Shown: in pieces, positions 36,561 to 44,826 of the stretch
Position numbering within the stretch: position 1 is the first letter of the stretch
Layout: each line of letters opens with the position of its first letter
Assembly: GCA_964244065.1 (NCBI GenBank)
Contig: CAXTHH010000007.1
Location: 1 to 64,000 of the forward strand
Source: JASLDZ01 sp964244065
GTDB lineage: Bacteria > Pseudomonadota > Alphaproteobacteria > Caulobacterales > Caulobacteraceae
DNA length: 64,000 bases
Direction: 5' to 3'
Made by a program: the position numbers and the translations under genes
Notes under the pieces: generated by a model
Databases searched by the model: none
The model's input: only the letters and a program-made list of their open reading frames with translations
Told to the model about the DNA's origin: nothing

Positions 36561-38551
36561 TCGGCGGGCGCCAGGGCGGGAGCGGGCCGGGCCCTGGCGC
36601 GCGCGCCCACCGCCAGGCGCAGCCGCCGGTCGGAGAGCGACACCGCTCCGCCGAGCGCCATGATCAGCGGGCCGAGGAAGATCAGCCGGGCGAAGGGGTT
36701 CCAGAAGGCGCGCAGCGTCCAGCCGGCGGCCTCGCCCGCGTTGCGCTCGCCGAGCACGATGTACAGGTCGCTGAAGCCGCGCCGCTCCAGCGCCACCTGG
36801 CCGACGGTCTGGCGGCGGGCGGGGTAGAAGCGGCGCTCGGGCATGGCGGTGAAGCTCTCGCCGCGGGGCGGGCGCACGCGCACGACCGCGCGCTCGGCGG
36901 TGTAGTTGGGGCCGTCGGCGGTCCCCACGCGCTCCAGCGTCAGCTCATAGCCGGCCACGCGCAGGCTGCCGCCCGGGGCCAGCATGTCGGCCGCCTCCGC
37001 CCGCCAGGCGGTCTCGCAACAGGCGCCGAGGGCGAACACGCCCAGGCCCGCGTGCGCCAGCGTCGTGCCCCAGGCGCCCCGCGGCAGGCCGGTGAGGCGT
37101 CGCCCCGTCTCGGCGAGCGGGACGCGGCCCAGCCGCGTGCGCTGGGCCAGCTCGGAGAACGAGCCCGCGATCAGCCAGACGCCCAGCCCCATGCCCAGGC
37201 TCGCCCCCGCCCGCCGCGGCTCTACGGCCCACCAGACGACCACGCCCGTGAGCAGGGCCAGCGCCCCCGCCGCCCGCAGCGGGCGCAGGGCGGCCAGCAG
37301 GTCCGCCCGCTTCCAGGCGGAGAGCGGGCCCACCGGCGTCAGCAGCAGGCAGGCGCCCATCAGCGGCGCGAAGGTCAGGGCGAAGTAGGGCGCGCCCACG
37401 CTGATCGCCTCGCCCGACAGCGACTGGCGGATCAGCGGATACAGGGTGCCCAGGAGCACCGTGGCCACCGCGGCGGCCAGGAACAGGTTGTTGAGCACCA
37501 GCACGCCCTCGCGGCTCACCGGGGCGAACAGGCCGCCGGGCGTCATGGCCGAGGCGCGCCAGGCGAACAGAACGAAGCCCGCCCCCGCGAAGGCGCCCAG
37601 GATCGACAGCAGCAGCACGCCGCGCGTGGGGTCCACCGCGAATGCGTGCACGCTGGTGAGCACGCCCGAGCGCACCAGGAACGCGCCCAGCATGGAGAGG
37701 GTGAACGCCAGGAGCGCCAGGAACACCGTCCACCCCGTCAGCGCCCCACGCTTCTCGGTGACCACGGCGGAGTGCAGCAGGGCGGTGGCCGCCAGCCAGG
37801 GCATGAAGCTGGCGTTCTCCACCGGATCCCAGAACCACCAGCCGCCCCAGCCGAGCGAGTAGTAGGCCCAGAAGGAGCCGAGCGTGATGCCCACGGTGAG
37901 CAGGCTCCAGGCCGCCAGCGTCCACGGCCGCACCCAGCGCGCCCAGACGGCGTCCACCCGGCCCTCCACCAGGGCGGCGACGGCCAGGCTGAACACCACG
38001 CTCATGCCGACGTAGCCCGCGTAGAGGAAGGGCGGGTGGATGGCGAGGAAGGGGTCCTGCAGGATCGGGTTGAGCGAGGCGCCCTCCACCGGCGTGGGGA
38101 TCAGACGCGCGAACGGGTTCGACGCGAAGGCGGTGTAGCCGAGGAAGGCGGCGCCCAGCGCGCCCTGGCAGGCCAGCGCCGCGCCCTTCAGCCCCGTCGG
38201 CAGGTTGCGGCCGCCCAGCGCCAGCGCCGAGCCGAAGCCGGTCAGCATCAGGTTCCAAAGCAGCATGGAGCCCTCGTGGCTGCCCCAGGCGGCGGCCACC
38301 TTGTAGAGCAGCGGCTTGTCCGACCGGCTGTTGGCCGCGACGTTGGCCACCGAGAAGTCGCTCCGCACGAACAGGGCGATCAGCACCACGAAGGCGATCG
38401 CGGCCGCGGCGGCGGCGGCCACGGCGGCCCCCTCTCCCGCCCCGCGCAGGGCCGCGTCCCGCCGGATGCGCCCGGCGACCGCGGCCGCCACCTGCAGCAG
38501 CGACAGCGCGAAGGCGAGGAGGAGGGCGAACTGCCCGAGTTCAGCGAGCAT
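36557..38551 (-). CDS. ccmF: Cytochrome c heme lyase subunit CcmF
   Basis: A 664-residue polytopic membrane protein that joins heme to apocytochrome c with CcmH and CcmI. The WWD heme-handling motif is GWGGWWFWDPVENASFMPWL; conserved segments include WGSHEGSMLLWNLML and HPPFLYAGYVGMSVVFSL. Around 14-15 hydrophobic segments are visible. I chose the ATG at 38551 (MLAELGQFALLLAFAL); the in-frame ATG at 38578 lies inside a palindromic repeat. The gene is coupled to ccmH at its end. Confidence 0.95.
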   Translation of the reverse strand: MLAELGQFALLLAFALSLLQVAAAVAGRIRRDAALRGAGEGAAVAAAAAAAIAFVVLIALFVRSDFSVANVAANSRSDKPLLYKVAAAWGSHEGSMLLWNLMLTGFGSALALGGRNLPTGLKGAALACQGALGAAFLGYTAFASNPFARLIPTPVEGASLNPILQDPFLAIHPPFLYAGYVGMSVVFSLAVAALVEGRVDAVWARWVRPWTLAAWSLLTVGITLGSFWAYYSLGWGGWWFWDPVENASFMPWLAATALLHSAVVTEKRGALTGWTVFLALLAFTLSMLGAFLVRSGVLTSVHAFAVDPTRGVLLLSILGAFAGAGFVLFAWRASAMTPGGLFAPVSREGVLVLNNLFLAAAVATVLLGTLYPLIRQSLSGEAISVGAPYFALTFAPLMGACLLLTPVGPLSAWKRADLLAALRPLRAAGALALLTGVVVWWAVEPRRAGASLGMGLGVWLIAGSFSELAQRTRLGRVPLAETGRRLTGLPRGAWGTTLAHAGLGVFALGACCETAWRAEAADMLAPGGSLRVAGYELTLERVGTADGPNYTAERAVVRVRPPRGESFTAMPERRFYPARRQTVGQVALERRGFSDLYIVLGERNAGEAAGWTLRAFWNPFARLIFLGPLIMALGGAVSLSDRRLRLAVGARARARPAPALAPAE

Positions 38552-38561
38552 GGCGGAGACT

Positions 38562-38712
38562 CTCTCTCCCCATGCCATGCATGGGGAGGTGGCCCAGAGG
38601 GCCGGAGGGGCCGCGCGGAGCGCGGAAGACGCATCGAAGCGGTGTTCCGTCCGGCTGCGCCGGCCGGCCCCCTCCCCCCTCCGGGGTGCTCCCCCTTCTG
38701 CGATGGGGGAGA
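38562..38712. repeat. Palindromic repeat B between ccmE and ccmF (~150 bp)
   Basis: The outer arms TCTCTCCCCATGCCATGCAT and GCGATGGGGGAGAT are roughly complementary, with internal GC stems (GGCCCagaGGGCC near 38592, GGCTGCGCCGGCCGG near 38657). It is different in sequence from repeat A but built on the same plan: a long, C/G-rich palindrome filling an intergenic gap inside an operon. Confidence 0.65.
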
Positions 38713-38728
38713 TGCACGATGGGAGGCG

Positions 38729-39187
38729 TCACGTCCTGTCCGGCTTCCACTGGCCGGACTTCTCCAGCGCGTCCTTCACCTCCTTGGGCAGGTAGCGCTC
38801 GTCGTGCTTGGCCAGGACCTCGCGCGCCTCGAACACGCCGTCGGCGCGGTAGGCGCCCTGCGCGACGACACCCTGGCCTTCGCGGAAAAGGTCCGGCGGC
38901 TCGCCCTTGAACATCACCGGGCTGGTGGCGATGCGGTCGGTGACGGCGAAGCGCAGTACGCCGCCGGGGTCGCGCCGGACGGTGCCGGCCTCCACCAGCC
39001 CGCCGATCCGCACAACCTGGCCCGGGGGCACGTGCTTATCGCGCGCTTGGCTGGGGCTGTAGAAGAAGGTGGCCGCGTCGCGCATGGCGTAGGCGCTGAG
39101 ACCGGCGGCCGCCGCCACGATCGGCGCGGCGACGCCCACCGCCATCAGGCGGCGGCGCGCGGTGCGGGACTTGGGGAGCCAGGCCAT
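38729..39187 (-). CDS. ccmE: Cytochrome c maturation heme chaperone CcmE
   Basis: A 152-residue periplasmic heme chaperone anchored by an N-terminal helix (about residues 14-34). The covalent heme-binding His128 and Tyr132 are in AKHDERYLPKEV. The OB-fold features FFYSPSQ, RIGGLVEAGTV and FREGQGVVAQG are present. The ATG at 39187 gives the usual start MAWLPKSRTARRRL. It lies between ccmI and ccmF, separated from ccmF by repeat B. Confidence 0.95.
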   Translation of the reverse strand: MAWLPKSRTARRRLMAVGVAAPIVAAAAGLSAYAMRDAATFFYSPSQARDKHVPPGQVVRIGGLVEAGTVRRDPGGVLRFAVTDRIATSPVMFKGEPPDLFREGQGVVAQGAYRADGVFEAREVLAKHDERYLPKEVKDALEKSGQWKPDRT

Positions 39188-39245
39188 CGGTCCCGGCAAG
39201 ATAGACCCCGGCCCTCCCCGCCCCAAGGGCCTGCGCGAAATGGCG

Positions 39246-40388
39246 CTAGCGGGCCGCAGCCTCGATCCGGGCGAGGTCGGCCGGCTTGCGCGCGAAGGCG
39301 GTGCGCGCGCGGGTCAGCGCCTCGGCCTGCGCCTCCCGGTCGCCGAGCACGCCGTAGGCGCGCACCAGCCGCGCCCAGCCCTCCGCATCGTCCGGCTTGG
39401 TGGCGAGGCGCGAGGCCAGGCGGTCCACCATGCCGCGGATGAAGGCCTGCTGCTCGGGCCCGGCGGTCGGCGCCGCCCGGGCCGCGGCCGCCACCTGCGC
39501 CAGGGAGGGTGCGCCGCCCGGTCCCCGCGCCGGCCCGGCGGGCGGGCGCGGCCCCTCGGCGGCGGCGATCTCCGCCTCCAGCTCCGCGCGGCGCGGATCG
39601 TCGGCGGCCAGCTCGGCCAGGAGGCCGCGCCAGGCCGCCACCCCGGCGGCGGCGCGGCCGCGGCTCACCTCCAGGCGGGCGAGCTGGTAGCGGGCGGTGG
39701 CGTTGCGCGGATCGCGGCGGAGCGCCTCGCGGAACAGGGCCTCCGCCTCGGGCGGGACCTTGCCCTCGCCGCCGGCGATCAGCGCCTCGGCGGCCGCGGC
39801 GGGGTAGTCGGCGTTGGTCGGGGCGAGCCGGGCCGCCTTCGCGAAGGCGGCGGCCGCCTCGCCGGCGTCGCCGGACGCCATCTCCGCCTGGCCCAGGAAC
39901 GCGTAGAGCTTGGGGTCGGCGGGCCGCTCGACGGCCAGGTCGCGCATCACGGCGGCGAGCTGGGCGGGATCGAGCGCGGAGGGGTCCTGTGCGCGCCAGC
40001 CGGCCACGCGGGCGCGGTAGGGCTGGTCGCCCAGTCCCGGCCGGCCCACCGCCAGGTACAGCCCGAGCGCCGCGAGGGCGGCCCCCGCCGCTCCCAGGGT
40101 GACGAGCAGGCGCGAGCCGCGGCCGCCCGGCCGCTCGGGCGAGTCCTTCCGGTCGGCGGCGGCCAGGAGGCGGCGTCCGGCCTCGGCGCGGGCCGCCTGC
40201 AGCTCCTCGTCGCCCAGGAGGCCGGAGGCGTGCAGGCCGTCCAGCTCGTCCAGCTGCCGCCGGTGCACGGCGAGCGCCGGATCGGGCGCGGGAGTCTGCG
40301 CCCGCCGGGCCGCGGCCGCACCCCGGCCGGCGGCGAACAGCGCCGCCGCCACGGCCAGCGCCGCCGCCGCGATCCAGAACAGGAGCAT
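39246..40388 (-). CDS. ccmI: Cytochrome c maturation protein CcmI (TPR chaperone)
   Basis: A 380-residue membrane protein that holds apocytochrome c for the heme lyase. Its two N-terminal transmembrane helices (residues 3-22 and about 93-115) flank a charged cytoplasmic loop with RRQLDELDGLHASGLLGDEE, typical of CcmI. TPR-like repeats follow (YAFLGQAEMASGDAGEAAAA; LFREALRRDPRNATARYQLA). It is the first ccm gene of the run ccmI-ccmE-ccmF-ccmH and follows an unknown gene by 39 bp. Confidence 0.9.
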   Translation of the reverse strand: MLLFWIAAAALAVAAALFAAGRGAAAARRAQTPAPDPALAVHRRQLDELDGLHASGLLGDEELQAARAEAGRRLLAAADRKDSPERPGGRGSRLLVTLGAAGAALAALGLYLAVGRPGLGDQPYRARVAGWRAQDPSALDPAQLAAVMRDLAVERPADPKLYAFLGQAEMASGDAGEAAAAFAKAARLAPTNADYPAAAAEALIAGGEGKVPPEAEALFREALRRDPRNATARYQLARLEVSRGRAAAGVAAWRGLLAELAADDPRRAELEAEIAAAEGPRPPAGPARGPGGAPSLAQVAAAARAAPTAGPEQQAFIRGMVDRLASRLATKPDDAEGWARLVRAYGVLGDREAQAEALTRARTAFARKPADLARIEAAAR

Positions 40389-40427
40389 GCCCGACCGTTT
40401 AGCCGCCCCGGGCGGCGCTGCGAAGCG

Positions 40428-41777
40428 TCAGGCCGCGGCGGCCCGGCGGCGGACGAGGGCGGCGGCCTTGGGCTCGCGCAGCAGCCCGAGGCCGTCGGCG
40501 GCGGCGTCCAGCCGGGCGCGGAGGTCGGCGGCGGCCTGAGGCGCGGGGCTCGCGTGCAGCAGCTCCAGGAGGTCCTCGGCGTACTGGTCCAGCCGGGCGT
40601 CCAGCTCCTCCACCGCCTTGGCGCGCGCCGCGCCGAACCCCCCGGCCCCCGCCGAGCGGCGGGCCGCGCTGACGAAGGCCAGCAGCCCCAGCGCGCGCTG
40701 GACGGCCTGCGCGTCGAACGGCGACTCCAGCCGCGGGGCGCCCCGGACGCGGCCTCCCAGCTTCGGCCGGCCGACCGGCAGGGCGCGATCGACCCAAATG
40801 TGCGCGTCCTTGAGCCGCTGCTCGCCCACCCGCGCCAGCTCCCGCTTGGCGGCGGCCACGCGGCGGCCCCAGGGCCCGTCGCGGCTGAGCGTGAGGCACT
40901 GCTCCAGCTCCACCATCTCCAGGGCGCAGGTCAGCGCCTCCTCGGCCGCCGCCTCCCCGCCGGCCACGCCCCCGGCCCCGTCGAACGCCGCCAGCCGCGC
41001 GAGCCGCGCATCCACATCGTCCAGCACGGCCAGGCCGAAGCCCCGCAGCTCGGAGCCGGCCAGGAAGGACTCCGCCGGCCGCTCCATCACCGCCGAGACC
41101 AGGCGAAGCGCCTGCCAGGGGTGGTCCAGCTGCGCCGCCAGCGCCGCCATCAGCAGCGCGCCCCCGCCCGGCGCGGCGCTCTCGGCGTCGCGGTAGGCCA
41201 GGCGCAGCGCCGGGGTGTGCCCGCCGGAGACGGAGCGCGACAGGGCCCGGGCCCGCGCCGACACGCCGCGGATGGTCGGCGCCAGGCGCAGCAGGCGGTC
41301 GAGCTGCGCGGCGCCCTCCCCGCCCGCGGCCTCCAGCCGGGCGCGCAGGGGCTCCCAGTCGACGTGCTCGGCCAGGCGCTCGGCGGCGAGCGCGGTCAGG
41401 GCGTCGGCGGTGGTCGCCGCGCGGTCGGGTGCGTCCGTGTCGCGGACGGCGGCCACCGCGGCGTCCACGGCGGGGGCGTCGGTGCGGCGCAGCAGGCGCC
41501 AGAGGTCCGAGGTGGGATCGAAGGGCGGGCGCGCGCCGGCGGCCATGTCCACGCCCTCGCCGGCGCGGCGGCCGAGGGCGCGCACGGGCGCCAGGATCTG
41601 GTCGCGCGCGGTGCGGTCCGCCCGCTCGGCGCGCGCCTGGAAGGCCACGGTCGAGGCCGTCGGGCTGCTCCCGGCCTCCACGGCCAGGGCGGCGTCGAGC
41701 GTCTGCAGCGCGCCGTCCGGGACGGAGGCGAACAGCTGCTGCAGCGCCGCGATGCGGGACGGATCCAGCCGCGGCAC
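40428..41777 (-). CDS. Conserved helical protein of unknown function
   Basis: A 449-residue all-alpha cytoplasmic protein rich in Ala, Arg and Leu. The N-terminus includes RIAALQQLFASVPDGALQTL, the middle LAAQLDHPWQALRLVSAVME and FLAGSELRGFGLAVLDDVDA, and the C-terminus LDARLDQYAEDLLELLHASP. I do not recognise the family, and no motifs of known enzymes are visible. It lies between the histidine kinase at 41838 and ccmI on the same strand. Confidence 0.65.
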   Translation of the reverse strand: MPRLDPSRIAALQQLFASVPDGALQTLDAALAVEAGSSPTASTVAFQARAERADRTARDQILAPVRALGRRAGEGVDMAAGARPPFDPTSDLWRLLRRTDAPAVDAAVAAVRDTDAPDRAATTADALTALAAERLAEHVDWEPLRARLEAAGGEGAAQLDRLLRLAPTIRGVSARARALSRSVSGGHTPALRLAYRDAESAAPGGGALLMAALAAQLDHPWQALRLVSAVMERPAESFLAGSELRGFGLAVLDDVDARLARLAAFDGAGGVAGGEAAAEEALTCALEMVELEQCLTLSRDGPWGRRVAAAKRELARVGEQRLKDAHIWVDRALPVGRPKLGGRVRGAPRLESPFDAQAVQRALGLLAFVSAARRSAGAGGFGAARAKAVEELDARLDQYAEDLLELLHASPAPQAAADLRARLDAAADGLGLLREPKAAALVRRRAAAA

Positions 41778-41837
41778 GGCGTCGATCTCCGGGAAGCGTG
41801 GGCGCGCACCCTGGCCCGCGCACGGTTGACCGGCCGT

Positions 41838-43235
41838 TTACGCCGCCTTGGGCAGCGTCAGCTCCACGCGCAGGCCGCCCATCTCCGCCCGGTCGAGCCG
41901 CAGCGCGCCCCCGTAGGCGCGGGCCAGCTCGTCGGCGATGGAGAGGCCCAGGCCCGAGCCCGGGGCCGACTCGTCCAGCCGCTGGCCGCGCTTCAGCGCC
42001 GCCTCGCGCTCGGCGGGGTCGAGGCCCGGGCCGTCGTCCTCGATCACCAGCCGCCAGGCGCCGGGGCCGAGGTCGTGGGCGCGGGCGCACACCTCGGTGC
42101 GGCCGTACTTGCAGGCGTTCTCCAGGAGGTTGCCGGCCATCTCCAGCAGGTCCTGGCGCTCGCCCAGGAAGGCCAGGTCGGCGGGGGCGTCCACGTCGAT
42201 GTCCACGCCGCGGCGGCCGTAGATGCGATCCAGGGTGCGGGCGAGCTCCTCCAGCAGCGCGGCGACAGGGGTCCGCTCGCCGGCCCCGGGCGCCCGGGCG
42301 CTGGCCCGGGCGCGGCGCAGGTGGTGCTCCACCTGGGCGCGCATGAGCTCCGCCTGCCGGCCCACCACCTCGGCCAGCGGGCCTGGGCGGGCCTCCGCCT
42401 CGGCGAGCATCACACTGATGGGCGTCTTCAGCGCGTGGGCCAGGTTGCCGACGTGCGTGCGCTGGCGCTCCACGACCTCCTGGTTGTGGTCCAAGAGCGC
42501 GTTGAGCTCGTTCGCCAGCGGCGCGAGTTCGGAGGGGTAGGAGCCCGTCAGCCGCTCGGCCCCGCCCTGGCGCACGGCGGCCACGTCGCGGCCCATGGTG
42601 AAGACGGGGCGCAGGCCCACGCGCACCTGCAGGATGACCGCGGAGACCAGGCCTCCTCCCAGGAGCACGAGCGCCGCCGCCGTGGTGGCCGCGAACTGGC
42701 GCAGGTCGGCGTCGATGGCCCCGCGATCGAGCGCGGTCATGATCACCACCGGCTCCGCCCGGCCGGTCAGGGTGCGCCGCATGGCCCCGATCCGCAGGTG
42801 CTGCCCCGCCGGGCCCGTCCCGTCGAAGAAGGAGCGGGCGCCGCCCGTCTGGGCCAGCGCCTGCAGCACGCGGGGAGGCGCCTGCAGATCCTCCGAATCC
42901 CACAGCGAGCGCGAGCGCGCGTCGGGCAGGGCGTGGATGCGGCCGCCCGCGATCCGCCCGATCTGCCAGTACTTGCCGGAGTAGGGCCGCGTCGCCCGCG
43001 CGTCGGTGATGACGGGCGCGAACACAGACCCGCCCGGGCCGACGCTAAGCCCCGCGTAGAGGTCGTCCGCGTCGGTGGAGAGCGCCCGGTCGTAGCGGCC
43101 CAGCGCGCTGCGCTCGAACAGGGAGGTGAGGGCCAGGCCGGTGATCAGCAGCGCCAGCAGGCACCACCCGGCCGCCAGCCACACCAGGCGCCCGACCAGG
43201 GAGCGACGGGGGTCCGGCGGCGCGGCCAGGCGCAC
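41838..43235 (-). CDS. PhoQ-like membrane sensor histidine kinase, start uncertain
   Basis: A kinase of about 465 residues with two transmembrane helices (LVWLAAGWCLLALLITGLAL and ALVLLGGGLVSAVILQV) bracketing a periplasmic domain, a HAMP-like segment and the His box GNLAHALKTPISVMLAEA, typical of PhoQ-type kinases that pair with the adjacent regulator. The ATPase domain is complete (NLLENACKYGRTEV; EDDGPGLDPAER; GSGLGLSIADEL). No ATG exists at the expected start; a GTG at 43235 is used here, but the frame is open and conserved-looking (RLKLESTGLRVRL) back to a CTG at 43262 that overlaps the regulator's stop codon. Confidence 0.85.
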   Translation of the reverse strand: MRLAAPPDPRRSLVGRLVWLAAGWCLLALLITGLALTSLFERSALGRYDRALSTDADDLYAGLSVGPGGSVFAPVITDARATRPYSGKYWQIGRIAGGRIHALPDARSRSLWDSEDLQAPPRVLQALAQTGGARSFFDGTGPAGQHLRIGAMRRTLTGRAEPVVIMTALDRGAIDADLRQFAATTAAALVLLGGGLVSAVILQVRVGLRPVFTMGRDVAAVRQGGAERLTGSYPSELAPLANELNALLDHNQEVVERQRTHVGNLAHALKTPISVMLAEAEARPGPLAEVVGRQAELMRAQVEHHLRRARASARAPGAGERTPVAALLEELARTLDRIYGRRGVDIDVDAPADLAFLGERQDLLEMAGNLLENACKYGRTEVCARAHDLGPGAWRLVIEDDGPGLDPAEREAALKRGQRLDESAPGSGLGLSIADELARAYGGALRLDRAEMGGLRVELTLPKAA

Positions 43236-43258
43236 GCGCAGCCCGGTGGACTCCAGCT

Positions 43259-43951
43259 TCAGGCGGGAGCCCCCGTGGTCGCCCCGGCCGGGGCGCAGGG
43301 CGAGAGGCGGTAGCCGAGGCCGCGCAGCGTCTCGATCCGGTCGGCGCCGATCTTCTTGCGAAGGCGGCCGACGAACACCTCGATGGTGTTGCTGTCGCGG
43401 TCGAAGTCTTGGTCGTACAGGTGCTCGACCAGCTCGGTGCGGCTGATCACCCGGCCCTGATGCAGCATCATGTAGTGCAGCAGCCGGTACTCCAGGGAGG
43501 TGAGGCGCAGCGGCTCGCCGTCCACGCTGGCGCGCGCCGCCCGGGGATCGAGGCGCAGGTCGCCGCAGGTCAGGGCGGGCGAGCTGTGGCCCGCCGCCCG
43601 GCGCACCAGCGCGCGCAGGCGCGCCAGAAGCTCCTCGGTGTGGAACGGCTTGGTCAGGTAGTCGTCGGCCCCGGCGTCGAAGCCGGCCACCTTCTCGCTC
43701 CACGCGCCGCGGGCGGTGAGGATCAGCACCGGGTGGGCGCGGCCGGCGCGGCGCCAGCGCTCCAGCACCGACACCCCGTCCACCTTGGGCAGGCCGAGGT
43801 CGAGCACCACCGCGTCGTAGCTCTCCGTCTCGCCCAGGAACTGCGCCTCCTCGCCGTCGGGCGCGTGGTCCACGGCGTAGCCGGCGTCGGCGAGCGCGCC
43901 CTTGAGCTGGCGCGACAGGTCGGGATCGTCCTCGGCGAGCAGGATGCGCAC
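43259..43951 (-). CDS. OmpR/PhoP-family response regulator
   Basis: A 230-residue regulator. Receiver motifs are LLAEDDPDL, the phospho-acceptor in AVVLDLGLPKVDG, LILTARGAWSEKVAGFDAG and ADDYLTKPFHTEEL. The winged-helix output domain shows LTSLEYRLLHYMMLHQGRVI and NTIEVFVGRLRKKIGADRIE. Start GTG at 43951, one base after the PepSY stop. It is in an operon with the PhoQ-like kinase and a PepSY protein, a common arrangement for envelope or metal sensing. Confidence 0.92.
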   Translation of the reverse strand: MRILLAEDDPDLSRQLKGALADAGYAVDHAPDGEEAQFLGETESYDAVVLDLGLPKVDGVSVLERWRRAGRAHPVLILTARGAWSEKVAGFDAGADDYLTKPFHTEELLARLRALVRRAAGHSSPALTCGDLRLDPRAARASVDGEPLRLTSLEYRLLHYMMLHQGRVISRTELVEHLYDQDFDRDSNTIEVFVGRLRKKIGADRIETLRGLGYRLSPCAPAGATTGAPA

Positions 43952-43952
43952 G

Positions 43953-44273
43953 TCAGCGGCCCTCCTGGCGCAGAACCGCGCCGGTCGCCGCGTCCACGAT
44001 CACGTCCAGCCGGCGGCCGTCGGCGGCCGCCCAGCGCACGCGGTACACGGGCCGGCCGTTGTCGCCGCTCTCCAGCCCCGCGTCCAGCAGACGCCCGGGC
44101 GTGCGCGCCTGCACGGCGGCGGCCGCCTGGCCGAGCGGGATCACCTTGCCCGCCCGCACCCCGGCCCGCACCTCGTCCTGCTGCGCGCGCCAGTCGGCGC
44201 CCAGCGAGTCGCCCCGCGGTTGCGGCGGCTGCGGCTGGAGAAGCAGAGCAAGGCTGGCGAGGATCGCGAGCAT
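43953..44273 (-). CDS. PepSY-domain periplasmic protein
   Basis: A 106-residue exported protein with a signal peptide (LAILASLALLLQPQPPQP) and one PepSY domain (IPLGQAAAAVQARTPGRLLD followed by VYRVRWAAADGRRLDVIVDA and the ending AATGAVLRQ). Small PepSY proteins often sit with PhoPQ-like systems and may modulate the sensor. Here it is the first gene of the operon, ahead of the regulator. Confidence 0.85.
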   Translation of the reverse strand: MLAILASLALLLQPQPPQPRGDSLGADWRAQQDEVRAGVRAGKVIPLGQAAAAVQARTPGRLLDAGLESGDNGRPVYRVRWAAADGRRLDVIVDAATGAVLRQEGR

Positions 44274-44337
44274 GGTCAGGCGTATGGCCCCGGTCGGCTG
44301 AACCCGCCCTGAACGGAGGCGGGCGACGGTCGTTGCC

Positions 44338-44532
44338 TCAGAAGGCTTTGCCCAGTCCGGCGTCCTTCAGCACCTTGTTGGCCGTGTGCCGGGACTCGAT
44401 CACCACGGGCACGGTGAAGGGGGTAGGCGCGATAGGGCTGCGCCAGATGTCGTGGTCGCCTCGGCCATGCCTCACGAAGCTGCAGCCAGCGGCCTCCAGC
44501 CGGTCGCGCACCAGCCGGCCGTAGCCTCTCAC
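44338..44532 (-). CDS. HicA-like toxin (short form)
   Basis: A 64-residue protein with the HicA pattern: YGRLVRDRLEAAGCSFVRHG, then GDHDIWRSP with the expected catalytic His27, and a C-terminal SRHTANKVLKDAGLGKAF. HicA toxins are double-stranded RNA-binding-fold ribonucleases. The start overlaps the stop of the DUF1902 gene by four bases (44529-44532), giving an antitoxin-first operon. Confidence 0.75.
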   Translation of the reverse strand: MRGYGRLVRDRLEAAGCSFVRHGRGDHDIWRSPIAPTPFTVPVVIESRHTANKVLKDAGLGKAF

Positions 44533-44768
44533 GCGGCGAGCGCGCGCCCCCGCACACGGCTGCTGGCGTGCGCGATGATCTCGATCGGAATGTCGAAGTC
44601 CCGTTCCGCCGTGGCTTCCAGGAGGTCGAGGATGGCGCCGGGCAGCGCGGCCCGCAGGTCGTCCAGCGAGGCGGCCTCCAGGTTCAGGCCGGGAACATCG
44701 CTAGCCTCGACGAACCAGACCTGCGCCTCGGAGTCGAAGGCGAGCTTGACGACGAGTGTCCCGGTCAT
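44529..44768 (-). CDS. DUF1902 (HicB-like) antitoxin
   Basis: A 79-residue protein with the DUF1902 pattern VKLAFDSEAQVWFVEASDVP, GLNLEAASLDDL and LDLLEATAERDFDIPIEIIA. DUF1902 has the partly degraded RNase H-like fold of HicB antitoxins but here lacks a separate DNA-binding domain. It lies immediately upstream of the HicA-like gene, so it is inferred to be its antitoxin. The ATG at 44768 is preferred; an in-frame extension to 44894 is not conserved-looking. Confidence 0.7.
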   Translation of the reverse strand: MTGTLVVKLAFDSEAQVWFVEASDVPGLNLEAASLDDLRAALPGAILDLLEATAERDFDIPIEIIAHASSRVRGRALAA

Positions 44769-44826
44769 GCGGCCCATCTGATTCGCGGTGGAGCCCGAGT
44801 CAACCGCGGCCACGGTTGCGGGCCGG

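Noticed and set aside
39162..43313. 1383-residue open frame antisense to ccmI, the unknown gene and the kinase
   Set aside because: It runs across three real genes, has no domain signature and consists of Arg/Gly/Gln/His-rich filler typical of an antisense frame at this GC content.
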